From the NCBI RefSeq assembly GCF_963678635.1, contig NC_087062.1:14244670-14308669 (forward strand): a stretch of DNA of 64,000 nt. Reading direction: 5' to 3'. Positions 32,101 to 41,214 of the stretch are shown piece after piece (positions within the stretch are counted from its first letter, which is position 1; each line of letters begins with the position of its first letter). This stretch comes from Symsagittifera roscoffensis (lineage: Eukaryota > Xenacoelomorpha > Acoela > Convolutidae). Under the pieces are notes generated by a model. That model saw only the letters and a program-made list of their open reading frames with translations, did not search any database and was not told where the DNA came from. The translations under genes and the position numbers were made by a program.

Positions 32101-35100
32101 ATCTCGGCTGCTTTCTCTACAGGTAACTCAGGGTGCCCTGGAATTGGATGTCCTGATTTATCCAACCATCTCGTTAAGGGAAGCGCTTCATAAGTTTCTT
32201 TGTCCAAAAACGAGAATCCCTCCTTTATTTCCGCCTGATTGGCCTGCTTCTGCTCCAATCTTTCATAGAACTCAGTTTTCTTGCTGAGGCTGTCAGCATT
32301 CTGGTGTTTATCACGCATCCTATGTTCGATTATCATGTGGTAGCCATCCAGTCTTACTATCCATCTACCAATATAACTCTGATCCATCGAGTAGGTCTTC
32401 AACCAGGATAACGCTCTGTTGTCCACGCGTAACTTGAAGGGAGCGCTCCCCAAGTATGCACGGTACTTCTCCACGAAGGTGACTACTGCAAACATTTCTG
32501 CTTTTGGTGCGCCATATTTCATCTCTGTGTCACTCAAGACCTTGCTGCCGTATGCAATGGGACGGAGAACTGTTCTTCCGTTCCATTCTTGCTCTTGATG
32601 CAAGATTCCTGAGATGGCCACCACCGATGCGTCTGTGTCGAGAACATACATGCCCTTTTCTGTAGGCATGCCCAGCACTGGCGCTTCGCACAGTTCCCGC
32701 TTTATGTTCTCGAATGCAACCTGTGCCTCATCGTTCCATTCGAACTTTTTCCCTTTGTTGCGCATCAGCTTCTGCATCGGGTACACCTTGTCCGCATATC
32801 CTTTAATGAATTCACGGTAATAATTGGCAAACCCCAGGAAGCTCATTAGCTGTGTGTCCGTCCTCGGAGCCTTCCATGTAAGCACGGCCTCTACTGCTTC
32901 CGGATCTGGCCTCACACCATGCCTGTCCACCATTCTTCCCAGGTACTTGATCGAATCCCTAAGGATTTCACATTTCGATGGTTTGCATTTCAAGCCTGCT
33001 CTTTTCATACATCCGAAGACCTCATCGAGCCGATCAATGTGATCCTCCAGGGTCGGTGTCGCTATGACTACGTCATCCACGTAGCACATCAAGAGATTCC
33101 CGTACTTTTTGGTCACTCCTGTCAAAGCCTGAGCCATCAGCCTTTGAAAAGTTGCTGTTGCATTGCACAAGCCGAAGGGCATCCTCTTCCACTGGTACAA
33201 CCCCAATTCGCACGCGAATCCGGTTTTCTCTCTGTCCTTCTTTCGCAGAGGGACCTGCCAGAAGGCAGAACCTAAGTCCAATGTTGTGAAGAACTTGGCA
33301 TCACCAAGTTTAGATAGGCTCTCATCTATTCGCGGTATCGGATACGCATCTTTTATCGTTACCGCGTTCAAGTAACGAAAGTCGCAACAAAATCTAAGCT
33401 GCCCCCCTTTCTTTTTCGCCATTACTACTCCGCAAGCCCATGGCGATTTCGAGGGTTCTATCATGTCGTATTCAAGCAACATTTCTATTTCCGCTCGGCA
33501 CGCTTCCGATTTATGTGGCGTCATTCGCCTTGCGCCTTCCCTATGGGGAACGGCGCCCTTTTCTAGTTCGATTTCGTGTTCGACGAAATTACAGCAACCG
33601 ATGTCCGCCTTATGTTTTGAAAATACCTCGGCGTTCCGATTTAGGAGGTCCCGCAATTTTTCAAAATCTCCCTCACCTATTTTCCCTTTTAAATGTTCTA
33701 TTTCTGGCAAAACCGGTTTGTCAGAATCTAGTTCATATGACGAGGGGCGTTCCGGAAAATTCGAGCAGCTTGATAAGCCGTCGTCCGTTTCGGATTTCAT
33801 TGAAAACAATTTATGAATAGATTTTAATTCATTAATTCTCTTTAAATTTTTATCTTTATTTGCATGATAAGGACAGTCTTTCACACTATATTTCTTCAAG
33901 TTTTGTGTCTCCTCATAGTCGGTCCTCATCGGCAAAGCGTAGCCAAGCTTCTTTCCACGCTGGATTGAAACCGTGGTGTCCAGTGTGTTCAACAACACAC
34001 TGACACACAGTCCGTTTCGCGTTACCGAGAAGCTCCGGCCTAAAATCCCCGAACTTTGACTATTTGGATTCGGTACCAAGCAAACCTGTTTACTATCACT
34101 CAACGAATTTAAATTTCTCATTCTAAAAATTGCTACTACAGCTTGTCCTGGTTGTAATTTTACTTTTCTATCCAAAAAAACTGGTACCTTATTTTCGTCT
34201 GTTATTATCCTATTGATTGGTCTCTTAACATACTTTCGGTCCGGGTTTCTAATCCGTATTAGACCGTTGTTCAAGTCAATCATCACGTCAAAATTCCTGA
34301 CAAAATCTCTGCCCAAGATGAATTGGTCGGCATCGTCCAGATTCTCTACCACCAGGAAGCTCATCCAAAGATCTCGTCCTCCCATGTGAAGGACCGTTAT
34401 CGGTGTTCTTCCGGCTACGTAGATGGCTCCTCGATTTGCGGCTGCCAGTCGGAGATTCGTAGGAATCAGATCTTCCCGCGTGAAGCCCATTCTTTCCCAA
34501 GTTTTTATCGGCATCACACTCACTACCACTCCTGTGTCCAGAAGCCCTGTGACTCCGATTTTTGTTCCGTTGGTGTCGAGCAGATGTGCTGTCACATCTG
34601 CTTCATATCCAATGTGTACTGCGTCTTGTTCCATCATGGCGTCATGGCCTATCCTGCGGACCTTGAGTTCCTCTTCTCCCAAATAGATCTGCCCTATTTG
34701 GTCATCATCTGTTGTTACATAAGTCCTGGTGTAGATACTGATCCCATCCACGTTCAGCATCACTTGATACGGCCCATAGACTTCTAGGTAGCGTCCATGA
34801 AGTTTCTTCATGCGAGGGCCACCCGTCGTTAGTAGTGCCCTCACAGCCCTCGACTCGGTGCGTGGCTCCATCTGCCTCAGATAGTCTGCATATGTGTCCA
34901 AATGCATCAAAGTGAACTCAGACGGCTCACTCAGATTTCTGATTACCTGATGCCCTGCCACCGAGATTATCGACTGTATTTTACTTCCTTGCGGTGCCAT
35001 ACCGAACCTCTGACCAGAGATAACATTAAGTTTCATACTCAAGCTGCTTGGTGCTTTTGCCTCTTCAACTTCCGTTGCTTCGAAGGCGTTCAATTGCTCC

Positions 35101-37565
35101 TGTAATTTTTCATTCTCCAGCTCGAGTTTCACCTTTTGTTCAATCTCTTTCGTCACTAGTTCCTGCTGTACTCTATTTATAGCATCCCTCGCAGCTGCCC
35201 TATAATCGATTTTGAAGTCATCGGCCGCAGTTGCTGGTTCCGGTTCACGTGCTTCCTCTGTTACCGCTTGCATCTTCTTTGCTACCAGCTCTTGAGGTTT
35301 ATCCTTTCTGCGTGCCTCCGCTTCACTCAAAAGTCGATTCTTGCTGGCTTTCACTCCTGACAAAGCTTCTTCATGTCTTGGATGCTTGATGTCTGCCACT
35401 GCATCCCAGAATTGCGGACAATCTGATTTAAAATGACCTTCCAAGTTACAAAAGAAACACCTCGGGCCGAATTTCGCAATTACTCCTCTCATGAAATCCT
35501 CATGGTCCAACTCTGACGCATCTTCGTCCTCGAGGCTAAAGCCTATTGCTTTCATGCCTTGTTTGTAAGCTGGGCATGCTGACACATGATGGTCTGTTGA
35601 ACTGCAATTAGCACAAGAACGTCTCTTGTCCATATCATCCCTCGGTTTGTACCAATTGTTCCCTTGGTTTGCTGGTCCGTTGTTAAAATTTCCATAATTG
35701 TTCTTGTAATATCCAGATCTCGAAGGAGGTTTCAACAAAAGATACTCTTTTGATTTGAGCCTCAACTCCTCCGGTGTTGGCGCATTAGTTGATAGTGGTG
35801 TGTAATGCGTTGCTAGCATCGTACGAAGTTCATCATTTTTCACACCATCGATGAATTTTGAGGCGACGGCCAGGTTCATCCTTCGGTTTGACTCATCCGG
35901 TTGGCTGCGTCTTCTCAGCATTTGCAAATCATCGAGAAACTTGTCTATGGTTTCATCTTCTCGTTGCCTCCGTTTCTCGAAGCGCATCATCGCCTGGTGC
36001 CCCTGCACCCCTGATCCGAAACGGTTTAACAAGATTTCGAAGATTTTTTCAGCTGTGTCACGTTGATATTGCTTCTTGGCCATGACACAGTTCAGGGCTG
36101 TCCCTTCCAAGTTGCTGGTGAGCGCACTGCATTCCTGCCTCTCCGACAAGTCCTCTTCCTCGAAATGCAGCTTCATTACCTCTATCCAGGTATCAATACA
36201 GCCATCAGATTCGTCTTTGTAGCATCTTGGCTTCTTAAAGACTCTTCTGGACTTCTCACTGCGTTCATTGGTTCTAGATAACCTCGTAAGGAATGTCTCC
36301 AAAGACCTGTTCAGGGGTTCAAATGCTGTGGCCATTGCCGTAGCATCCCTTGAGTGTCCCGCTTGAGTGTCCTCACACCTCGTCGAAGGCTCTGTATGAG
36401 GTGCATCCCTGCAATCCGAATCGCCGTGAGTGTTTCCCTCTTGACCTACATGACTCCTCTTTGGGCTTGCATGCCCCCTGTTGCCGGAATCACTTCTCCC
36501 AGTCGCATGTGTGCCTTGCGTTGGTCGTTCGTTAGAGGTCTGTCTGTTCCCCGTTGAATTTGCTCTACTGTTCGGGCCCCATGCTGTATTACCCCTTGTG
36601 GCATAGCCTGATGAACTGCCCCTGCCTCTAGTGGATCCATACGTCTTCCTCCTTTGATGTTCATTGAAGTTCACCCTCGGTTCCCTGCTGGGACCTCCCG
36701 AGTTTGGCTCTCCTTCTTTTGGTCCACTCTTGCTGCTTAGTAGCCCGTCCAACCTATCCATGATAGCCTGAGTTCGCCTCTCCATCATCGCGTCTATCTT
36801 TGTGTCAAGAGACCCAAGAGACTGCTCTTGCTGAATTCTTAACTTCTCCATGTCGGCTCTTAAGCGTAACTCCCTCTGTTCCGCCTCTCTTGTCATTCGC
36901 GACAAGTTCCTCGTCATATGTTCGTCCGTTCTTTCTTTCAAGCGTTTTTCGCTTCTGCCAACTTCTTGTCTGTTGCGGTTTATTTCTTCCCGCAGACTTT
37001 CTCTTTCAATGTGAACTGCTCTTTCTAGTTCACTCATCCTTATCGACATCTGTTCATTTTGTTCTCCTAAACTGCCCACTATGTTGTTTAAGGCTTCCTC
37101 TAGTGCTGTCCCGTTATCCACGAGTGGCGTCACTAGTGGCGGTGTAACCCTGTCGGTCCCAGGTAACTTCGTGCTTGTCGAGATCCGGGCCTTGACTCTC
37201 TGCTTCAACGTCTTTTCATTATTTATTTCAGGATCCATTAACGCATTGCCGACCCCTCTGGTTCTACTCTCTTCAAGTTGTGGCTCCGGACTTGTCCTAA
37301 TCGCGAAGTCCTTTGACTGGCCCGGTGTGTTTGCCTCGGTGTGTAAAAGAAAAACATACAACATAGAGTTATCAAAATCAACTATTTTTTCTAAAGGTTG
37401 CTTGCAAACGGAGTTGTTGGTGTCAACTTTGCTTTGGTTGTTTGAGCAGTCGTTGAAGTGGTACAGTTTTCCGAGTAAATTTTGTTTAGAACCGAATCGT
37501 TCTGAAAATGGCACATTAGGCATAAACCAATACAGACTCAATTTGAAGTTTAAAGACACAACCAA
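29085..37565 (-). CDS. Gag-Pol polyprotein of the giant Ty3/gypsy element (open 2826 codons)
   Basis: This is an uninterrupted frame carrying the replication machinery. From the N-terminus: a coiled coil (about residues 180-270), a disordered Gly/Ser/Arg stretch, and a retrotransposon Gag core (about 455-590). Two CCHC zinc knuckles follow (CANCSSTDHHVSAC about 649, CFFCNLEGHFKSDC about 702), then aspartic protease (LLDTG about 1007, ILGRDF). RT has FTTLDLGSAFWQVPL and YVDD about 1492, and RNase H starts at VLDTDAS about 1640. An unusually long linker (about 1760-2260) precedes integrase with an HHCC finger, the D-D-E triad (QIDHQK, QSDNGTAF, LVERQN; 2335-2425) and a GPF tail (about 2568). 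All key catalytic residues seen are intact. The first 109 codons are AT-rich and may not be translated; the Met at 37238 (MDPEINNEK) is a better start. Gag and Pol share one frame, so their ratio is not set by a frameshift. The end overlaps the macro ORF. Confidence 0.95.
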   Translation of the reverse strand: MVVSLNFKLSLYWFMPNVPFSERFGSKQNLLGKLYHFNDCSNNQSKVDTNNSVCKQPLEKIVDFDNSMLYVFLLHTEANTPGQSKDFAIRTSPEPQLEESRTRGVGNALMDPEINNEKTLKQRVKARISTSTKLPGTDRVTPPLVTPLVDNGTALEEALNNIVGSLGEQNEQMSIRMSELERAVHIERESLREEINRNRQEVGRSEKRLKERTDEHMTRNLSRMTREAEQRELRLRADMEKLRIQQEQSLGSLDTKIDAMMERRTQAIMDRLDGLLSSKSGPKEGEPNSGGPSREPRVNFNEHQRRKTYGSTRGRGSSSGYATRGNTAWGPNSRANSTGNRQTSNERPTQGTHATGRSDSGNRGHASPKRSHVGQEGNTHGDSDCRDAPHTEPSTRCEDTQAGHSRDATAMATAFEPLNRSLETFLTRLSRTNERSEKSRRVFKKPRCYKDESDGCIDTWIEVMKLHFEEEDLSERQECSALTSNLEGTALNCVMAKKQYQRDTAEKIFEILLNRFGSGVQGHQAMMRFEKRRQREDETIDKFLDDLQMLRRRSQPDESNRRMNLAVASKFIDGVKNDELRTMLATHYTPLSTNAPTPEELRLKSKEYLLLKPPSRSGYYKNNYGNFNNGPANQGNNWYKPRDDMDKRRSCANCSSTDHHVSACPAYKQGMKAIGFSLEDEDASELDHEDFMRGVIAKFGPRCFFCNLEGHFKSDCPQFWDAVADIKHPRHEEALSGVKASKNRLLSEAEARRKDKPQELVAKKMQAVTEEAREPEPATAADDFKIDYRAAARDAINRVQQELVTKEIEQKVKLELENEKLQEQLNAFEATEVEEAKAPSSLSMKLNVISGQRFGMAPQGSKIQSIISVAGHQVIRNLSEPSEFTLMHLDTYADYLRQMEPRTESRAVRALLTTGGPRMKKLHGRYLEVYGPYQVMLNVDGISIYTRTYVTTDDDQIGQIYLGEEELKVRRIGHDAMMEQDAVHIGYEADVTAHLLDTNGTKIGVTGLLDTGVVVSVMPIKTWERMGFTREDLIPTNLRLAAANRGAIYVAGRTPITVLHMGGRDLWMSFLVVENLDDADQFILGRDFVRNFDVMIDLNNGLIRIRNPDRKYVKRPINRIITDENKVPVFLDRKVKLQPGQAVVAIFRMRNLNSLSDSKQVCLVPNPNSQSSGILGRSFSVTRNGLCVSVLLNTLDTTVSIQRGKKLGYALPMRTDYEETQNLKKYSVKDCPYHANKDKNLKRINELKSIHKLFSMKSETDDGLSSCSNFPERPSSYELDSDKPVLPEIEHLKGKIGEGDFEKLRDLLNRNAEVFSKHKADIGCCNFVEHEIELEKGAVPHREGARRMTPHKSEACRAEIEMLLEYDMIEPSKSPWACGVVMAKKKGGQLRFCCDFRYLNAVTIKDAYPIPRIDESLSKLGDAKFFTTLDLGSAFWQVPLRKKDREKTGFACELGLYQWKRMPFGLCNATATFQRLMAQALTGVTKKYGNLLMCYVDDVVIATPTLEDHIDRLDEVFGCMKRAGLKCKPSKCEILRDSIKYLGRMVDRHGVRPDPEAVEAVLTWKAPRTDTQLMSFLGFANYYREFIKGYADKVYPMQKLMRNKGKKFEWNDEAQVAFENIKRELCEAPVLGMPTEKGMYVLDTDASVVAISGILHQEQEWNGRTVLRPIAYGSKVLSDTEMKYGAPKAEMFAVVTFVEKYRAYLGSAPFKLRVDNRALSWLKTYSMDQSYIGRWIVRLDGYHMIIEHRMRDKHQNADSLSKKTEFYERLEQKQANQAEIKEGFSFLDKETYEALPLTRWLDKSGHPIPGHPELPVEKAAEIKILSKEDPVPLDLLLRSNLVQQELSRMNINSLSLLDKTVQVTPQVMRMLGGLLEREVTRDDPEWTAAVASLTVSEKVKIMPSRRQHEENERDCRTIVQQLVSSIPQEILTSTSYGQKEQGSSKRKKTVTFVDRDKEGEVVEQNLLQDYLSGEKDDEKNQRSQDQHPGQGNLSGESEINEEIPDEKQDRENKVLSGEFRWMRRKHRHDLEERAVSSTTSSTDDDSRNSGMDTYSDRNSSSGSELSELAIHTLLVETRARDLDREVYQDPDSDRYLIPSERVFDNAADDLETIAVSKRSISLLPQKEVVRTDLQLFQQETQPLAKIWCVKMEEDTHQPNELNSQMRVMKTYLKARYRLSDLLRAQRNDRMTSNLKRWIENGAPDKGDLEEDSYRILRQYFMQKEGRLYLNKDGIVACRRREEDKVLYKYNAMVLPQLYQTELLFRSHDQMGHQGIDKVYQRILKRFEWPGTKKACEKWVTACLSCQQVKDPRKLRFPLQSIESSEFNEVVQIDHQKICMTDSGYNQVLVMIDHFTKYAEAVPCITASAEETCDHLINTWIARHGCPMTFQSDNGTAFVGELTKELMRRSQVAQAHSTTYHPQTNGLVERQNRTLVSMLRVYCSRYMTDWDRYLPQVMGAYNSTQHSTTGVSPHMMLTGHEKSLPLTFFYPEYEGKKTSPQVYVRDVIRRQQELNDLCRRNTQQAQARQRKRFDKKAVGAKAYSVGDYVWVFQNVIPPKGTKKLLKKWRGPFMITEVHQEGRFYRLSTGRAAHYENIKPHNPSTEDWCIPADMEEGDYLMMDPACEVNEKGTREKNDGNEVVEEGTDTPLDLDPNEQIEADDETLPYAEEDWQNPEQIEVPKNLEPDLPFTMRTRQKDGTRPRRKYNPYGDDFVVDRIDLKRIVEEVVGLEEITVSQDIDIVDDHDDEWVDDWSKPEVEFDDEQQQSNEQDLTNLRVLEWLNEMTSDPTEISVTIQDVDRESAKYNKTERDDSSWAAQEGQLLIPAS
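31512..31654 (-). repeat. Three 66-bp-spaced TGTCCGGGGAG motifs in the RNase H-integrase linker
   Basis: CTCCCCGGACA (plus strand) starts at 31512, 31578 and 31644, exactly 66 bases apart. In pol each encodes Leu-Ser-Gly-Glu, giving a 22-residue period (LSGEKDDE, LSGESEIN, LSGEFRWM), while residues between them are not conserved. The nucleotide core is identical to the polypurine tract beside the 3' LTR. It may act as extra plus-strand primers, or the repeated LSGE could be protein sites (for example protease cleavage). Confidence 0.6.
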
Positions 37566-37606
37566 AGTTGAATTTGAATATTGAGTTTGTTTTGCTTTAT
37601 TTTAGG

Positions 37607-37849
37607 TTATTGGTCCATGGTTCCAGTCTCTCTTCCGACGTGTGCCTCACTCTCCTGGATCGAACTATTGAGGCTGACTTGAGATCCAAAGTCCCCTTGC
37701 TCTTCTTCATCTTCCTCATCCTCCTGGGACTCACCATCGTTTCCTGCTCCTCCTCCCATGCTGAATGGAAAGAAGTTTCCTAAGGCGTTCTTCATTCTTT
37801 CTGAGAACGATGACGACGTTGTTTGCTTCCCAGTTCCGCTTGCCATCAT
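37607..37849 (-). CDS. Small leader ORF b (80 residues, acidic)
   Basis: Starts MMASGTGKQTTSSSFSERMK and contains a Gly-rich stretch and a strongly acidic run (EDEEDEEEQGD). It ends at TAA 37607, 40 bases before the open gag-pol frame begins. It overlaps leader ORF a by about 119 bases in another frame. Composition and codon use match the element's coding DNA, so it is probably translated, either alone or joined to ORF a by a shift or splice. No domain is recognised. Confidence 0.5.
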   Translation of the reverse strand: MMASGTGKQTTSSSFSERMKNALGNFFPFSMGGGAGNDGESQEDEEDEEEQGDFGSQVSLNSSIQESEAHVGRETGTMDQ

Positions 37850-38264
37850 AGTGTTGTCTGTCCGGAGATCTTCTAGTTGCCGCTACATCAGTTGAGATGT
37901 CGGACAGTTCCGACATCTCTTCCCGATTCAATGTCCCGGTGGAAGTGGCAAAATCGTGGCCTTGTTCTACCGGAGTAGATTCACTCGTCAGCCTTCTGCC
38001 TCTCCCTTCCAGTCCATTTACTTCCTGGTTGTCGTTCATGGTATGGTCCGTATTGACCTCCACTTCTAACAGTTCTCTTCGCTCTTCTGAGGTCTTCTGA
38101 CTTCTCGTTTCAACCATTCTGCCTGAAACCGTCTCCCCTTTATCGGACCGGGATCGCTTGATCCAATCCACAAAAGGATCGGTCATCGTTTTTCTTTGCT
38201 TTTCAGGTATGAATTTCCTAGAGCTATTACCTCGTTTTGGTATCCTTGACCTGTCTAGACTCAT
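37731..38264 (-). CDS. Leader ORF a (177 residues, basic/charged)
   Basis: Starts at ATG 38264 (MSLDRSRIPKRGNSSRKF), with a charged, probably disordered sequence and a basic C-terminus. Within the overlap with ORF b the ORF b frame looks more protein-like, while the ORF a frame turns Arg/Asn-rich. This suggests that the natural product passes from frame a to frame b near 37850, by a programmed or accidental shift or by splicing. An extra ORF upstream of gag occurs in some long plant gypsy elements, but I see no homology to those. Confidence 0.55.
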   Translation of the reverse strand: MSLDRSRIPKRGNSSRKFIPEKQRKTMTDPFVDWIKRSRSDKGETVSGRMVETRSQKTSEERRELLEVEVNTDHTMNDNQEVNGLEGRGRRLTSESTPVEQGHDFATSTGTLNREEMSELSDISTDVAATRRSPDRQHYDGKRNWEANNVVIVLRKNEERLRKLLSIQHGRRSRKRW

Positions 38265-41187
38265 TCTCTGTTTGTCACTTTCTAATGCCTACTCTTGACT
38301 CAATTGCTAGAGACCTTATAGTTTTATTAACAATAATAATGACACAACACAATAAATTTCACCAGATTCTATTAAATAGTGACCACGAATCCCTGTATGT
38401 TGTCAGAGTACAGTTTGTATAAAATTTATTCACACTAACCGATTATCGGTCCAAAGATTTTGAAACTAGCACAATATGATGTTATCAGTCAATTTAAAAG
38501 ATAGTGTATTCACTACCCGATCAAGCACAGTTTATGTTGATTTAAAATCAAAAATAAATAATATATATTGACACAATATGAATGTATTATATAAAATAAT
38601 GTATGTGTCTTGTACTCTTAGTCGGTCGCAGTACAATAGTCGAACCTGTCTTTTAAAGAAAAAGTTTTCCCTGCTAGTTGCTGCACCAAACAGACAAAAC
38701 TTTGAAGGCAGTAATTTTCTCAAGTGGGCGTCTATTGCACCCACCGAGTACTGTGTTACCTATCTGCCTTCGGACTGCCCGAGCTAGACCTACTAAAATC
38801 CTCAGGGCAGTCACTTTTCCCAAAAACGTATTATGTTTCAATCCACACCAATGAATCACGCTCTTTTTAATTTAGACTTAGTGTCGCGAATATCCGAGTT
38901 CGGACCTGTTTTGTATTAGTCTGGTTCTTATTGAAAGGCAAGTTACCAGTGCAGTCACTGATACCTAGCCTGTGTGCTAATAACCTAATACCTCTCACTT
39001 TTTAGTCTTTCTTTCGTCTACCTAAGTCCTTAATAAAACAATACCCCTCCGGATTGGCACAAATAGGACCCTTCCGGATTGATAGAATCTAGACCCCTCC
39101 GGATTTGGACCCCTCTAAGTTGGTTACTATAAGACCCCTCCGGATTTGGACCCCTCCGAATTAGCAACTATAAGACCCCTCCGGATTCGGACCCCTCCGG
39201 TTTTGTGGAAAGTAAACCCCTCCGGATTCGGAGTCCTTAGCTCTGTCAAAGTAGCTTTTCGTAGTTTTCTTAATTTCAGCTTATACCCCTCCGGATACGT
39301 TCTGCGTTGCTTTCATGCTGTTTGAATTAACTGGGAAGGGTATAGGGTTTTTTCCTAGACCCCTCCGGATTGAAGTTAAGGCACTTATTTGACAATTCAC
39401 ACTAACGGTGAAGGGTCTTATCACTTGCCTAATTTCGACTCTATTATGGTTGTCTTGTGCCTTCAGCCCCCTCTTTTTGTCTAGAACTGTCCTAAGTTAC
39501 TTAGTTCAATCGCTATCAACTTTTGGTAGGGGTATAAGGGTTTTTCAGAAAAATTTATAAAACGTGAAGGGTGTACCCCTCCGGATTTGTGTAATTTTGC
39601 TAAAAACAATCTCAAAAAATTTTCTCGCTCGTTTTTCCGGGAAATTTCCCAATCCTGTCAGTAAGCTCAGCTAATCTCTGATCTATTGGTACCAAGATCA
39701 ACTCGATATGCTCTGTAGTTCCAAAGTTATTAACCAAAACGTCTTTTTTCCAAACTCAAAAATTTTCTCTCTTATAGGTTCCGCCTAACTTTTTCCGCAA
39801 ATCTGGTCCTTTCGACCTAAAAATTATTGATCTGAGCTCAGAAGGCCTATACTCTTCTAGTTCAATGCAAAAGACCCGATCTAAAACGCTTTTGTAGAAA
39901 AACTTTTCGAAAAACTATGCTACCTGGACCCCTCCGGATTGATGAATCCACCAAATCAAACACGTTATGTTCGATTTCTCTGCAACCCGGAAGGCTTTCG
40001 GGTAGCGGGTTTTAAAACTCGTGGATTCACTAGTGGACGTTGTCCGAACAACTATTTTTACTGTCCTAACTCAAAGATTTCAAAAAATTTTCTGATTTTA
40101 TAGTGTTTCTTACTATCAAAAAATGGGAAAATTTGGTTTTTGGTACCAAACTAGTTCCAACCACTTCCGAACTAAAGTTAACCGGTTCTACTTATTACAG
40201 TAGTGCAGTTACGATGTAACACACTAACTTAGCGCTTTTTTCCGTTTCAAAAAATATCGATATCTCAAAAATCGCGACTTGTGGGGGTATCAAAATATCG
40301 CTATTTTGACCCTAAAAACCGGCCTGTTTTCGTTGTTTTTCACTGAAAAACGATATAAGACTATTAATATAGGCTATATAAGTAATAATATTAATAATAC
40401 TATACCCCTCCGGGTTTGTTTATTATCCGAATTAAGGTGCTTAACTCGGATATTCGCAGTTCGGTGAAGGGTCACTACAGTGCAGCACTGTCGAGCCCCC
40501 CACAGATTACTATCTTAATTTTTGTACCAAAAGGGATACAAAACTTGTTGTTGTCGCTGAGCCCCTTCTTGTTGCTCCCTGTACTTGCTTGCCGGATCAG
40601 TCTTCACCCAAGACCCTTCCGAATTGAGCGCAAATCAGCTGACCCTTCCGGATTGAGCGCAATTTATCATTAACGTGCTTAAATGCTCAAATAACCCTAC
40701 AGTACAAGCCTCACAAACGGGCTACAAAACTGATCCTAACGAATCTGACTGATATAAATGCCTGTAACAACAATATATCTATCAACAACAAACTGGGGGG
40801 TTGGATCACATCTTGTCTGGGGGGATGATTTCTACTGATTTTTTTTACTTTTTTACTGTTTTTGGTTTTTTCGGTTATTTTTTATGTTTTTTGTTTTTCT
40901 TGGGTACTATACTACTTTTTGTTTGGTTTTACTTATATCTTTAAGTGTTTTTGGTCACAAACCACTCAGGGGACGAGGGGACGGCCGATCCCCCCACCCT
41001 TCCTGGTTCGTGAATTTTCGGTCTTAACTAGGTTAAAAAACTATTCACGGCAATCCGGAAGGCCTCTGCGTTCCGAACTACCCTTCCGCCCCGGCGATTT
41101 AGGCCTATTAAGGGCGTTATTGTGAGCATCCGCTCGGCGCGGAGTGCTCGTTAACGGTTCTGCCGGTCATGATGTTAAAAAGAATAA
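38265..41187 (-). promoter_or_regulatory. 3-kb leader of the giant element with dense ACCCCTCCGGATT motif array
   Basis: This is non-coding between the primer-binding-site candidate and leader ORF a. Between 39043 and 40654 about sixteen copies of ACCC(C/T)TCCGGATT occur in the same orientation, with spacing from 16 bp to several hundred bp and clustering at 39043-39230. Inverted versions (CCGGAAGG) occur near 39989 and 41051. Related motifs lie in both LTRs. The minus-strand form AATCCGGAGGGGT or AATCCGGAAGG resembles an ETS-type GGA core, so binding-site function is possible. RNA packaging or structural roles are alternatives. A T-rich block lies at 40840-40960. Confidence 0.6.
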
Positions 41188-41202
41188 CACCCAGGAGCGC
41201 CA
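41188..41202 (-). promoter_or_regulatory. Primer binding site candidate (tRNA-Asn-like)
   Basis: On the minus strand TGGCGCTCCTGGGTG begins 12 bases after the 5' LTR. It starts with TGG, complementary to tRNA CCA, and matches the complement of animal tRNA-Asn 3' ends as I recall them, with two mismatches. The 12-base offset is larger than usual, so the call is moderate. Confidence 0.45.
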
Positions 41203-41214
41203 TAAAAACATGTA

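Noticed and set aside
39043-40654. CRISPR-like array or simple tandem repeat
   Set aside because: Motif spacing is irregular and the intervals have no constant length; the context is the leader of a eukaryotic retroelement.
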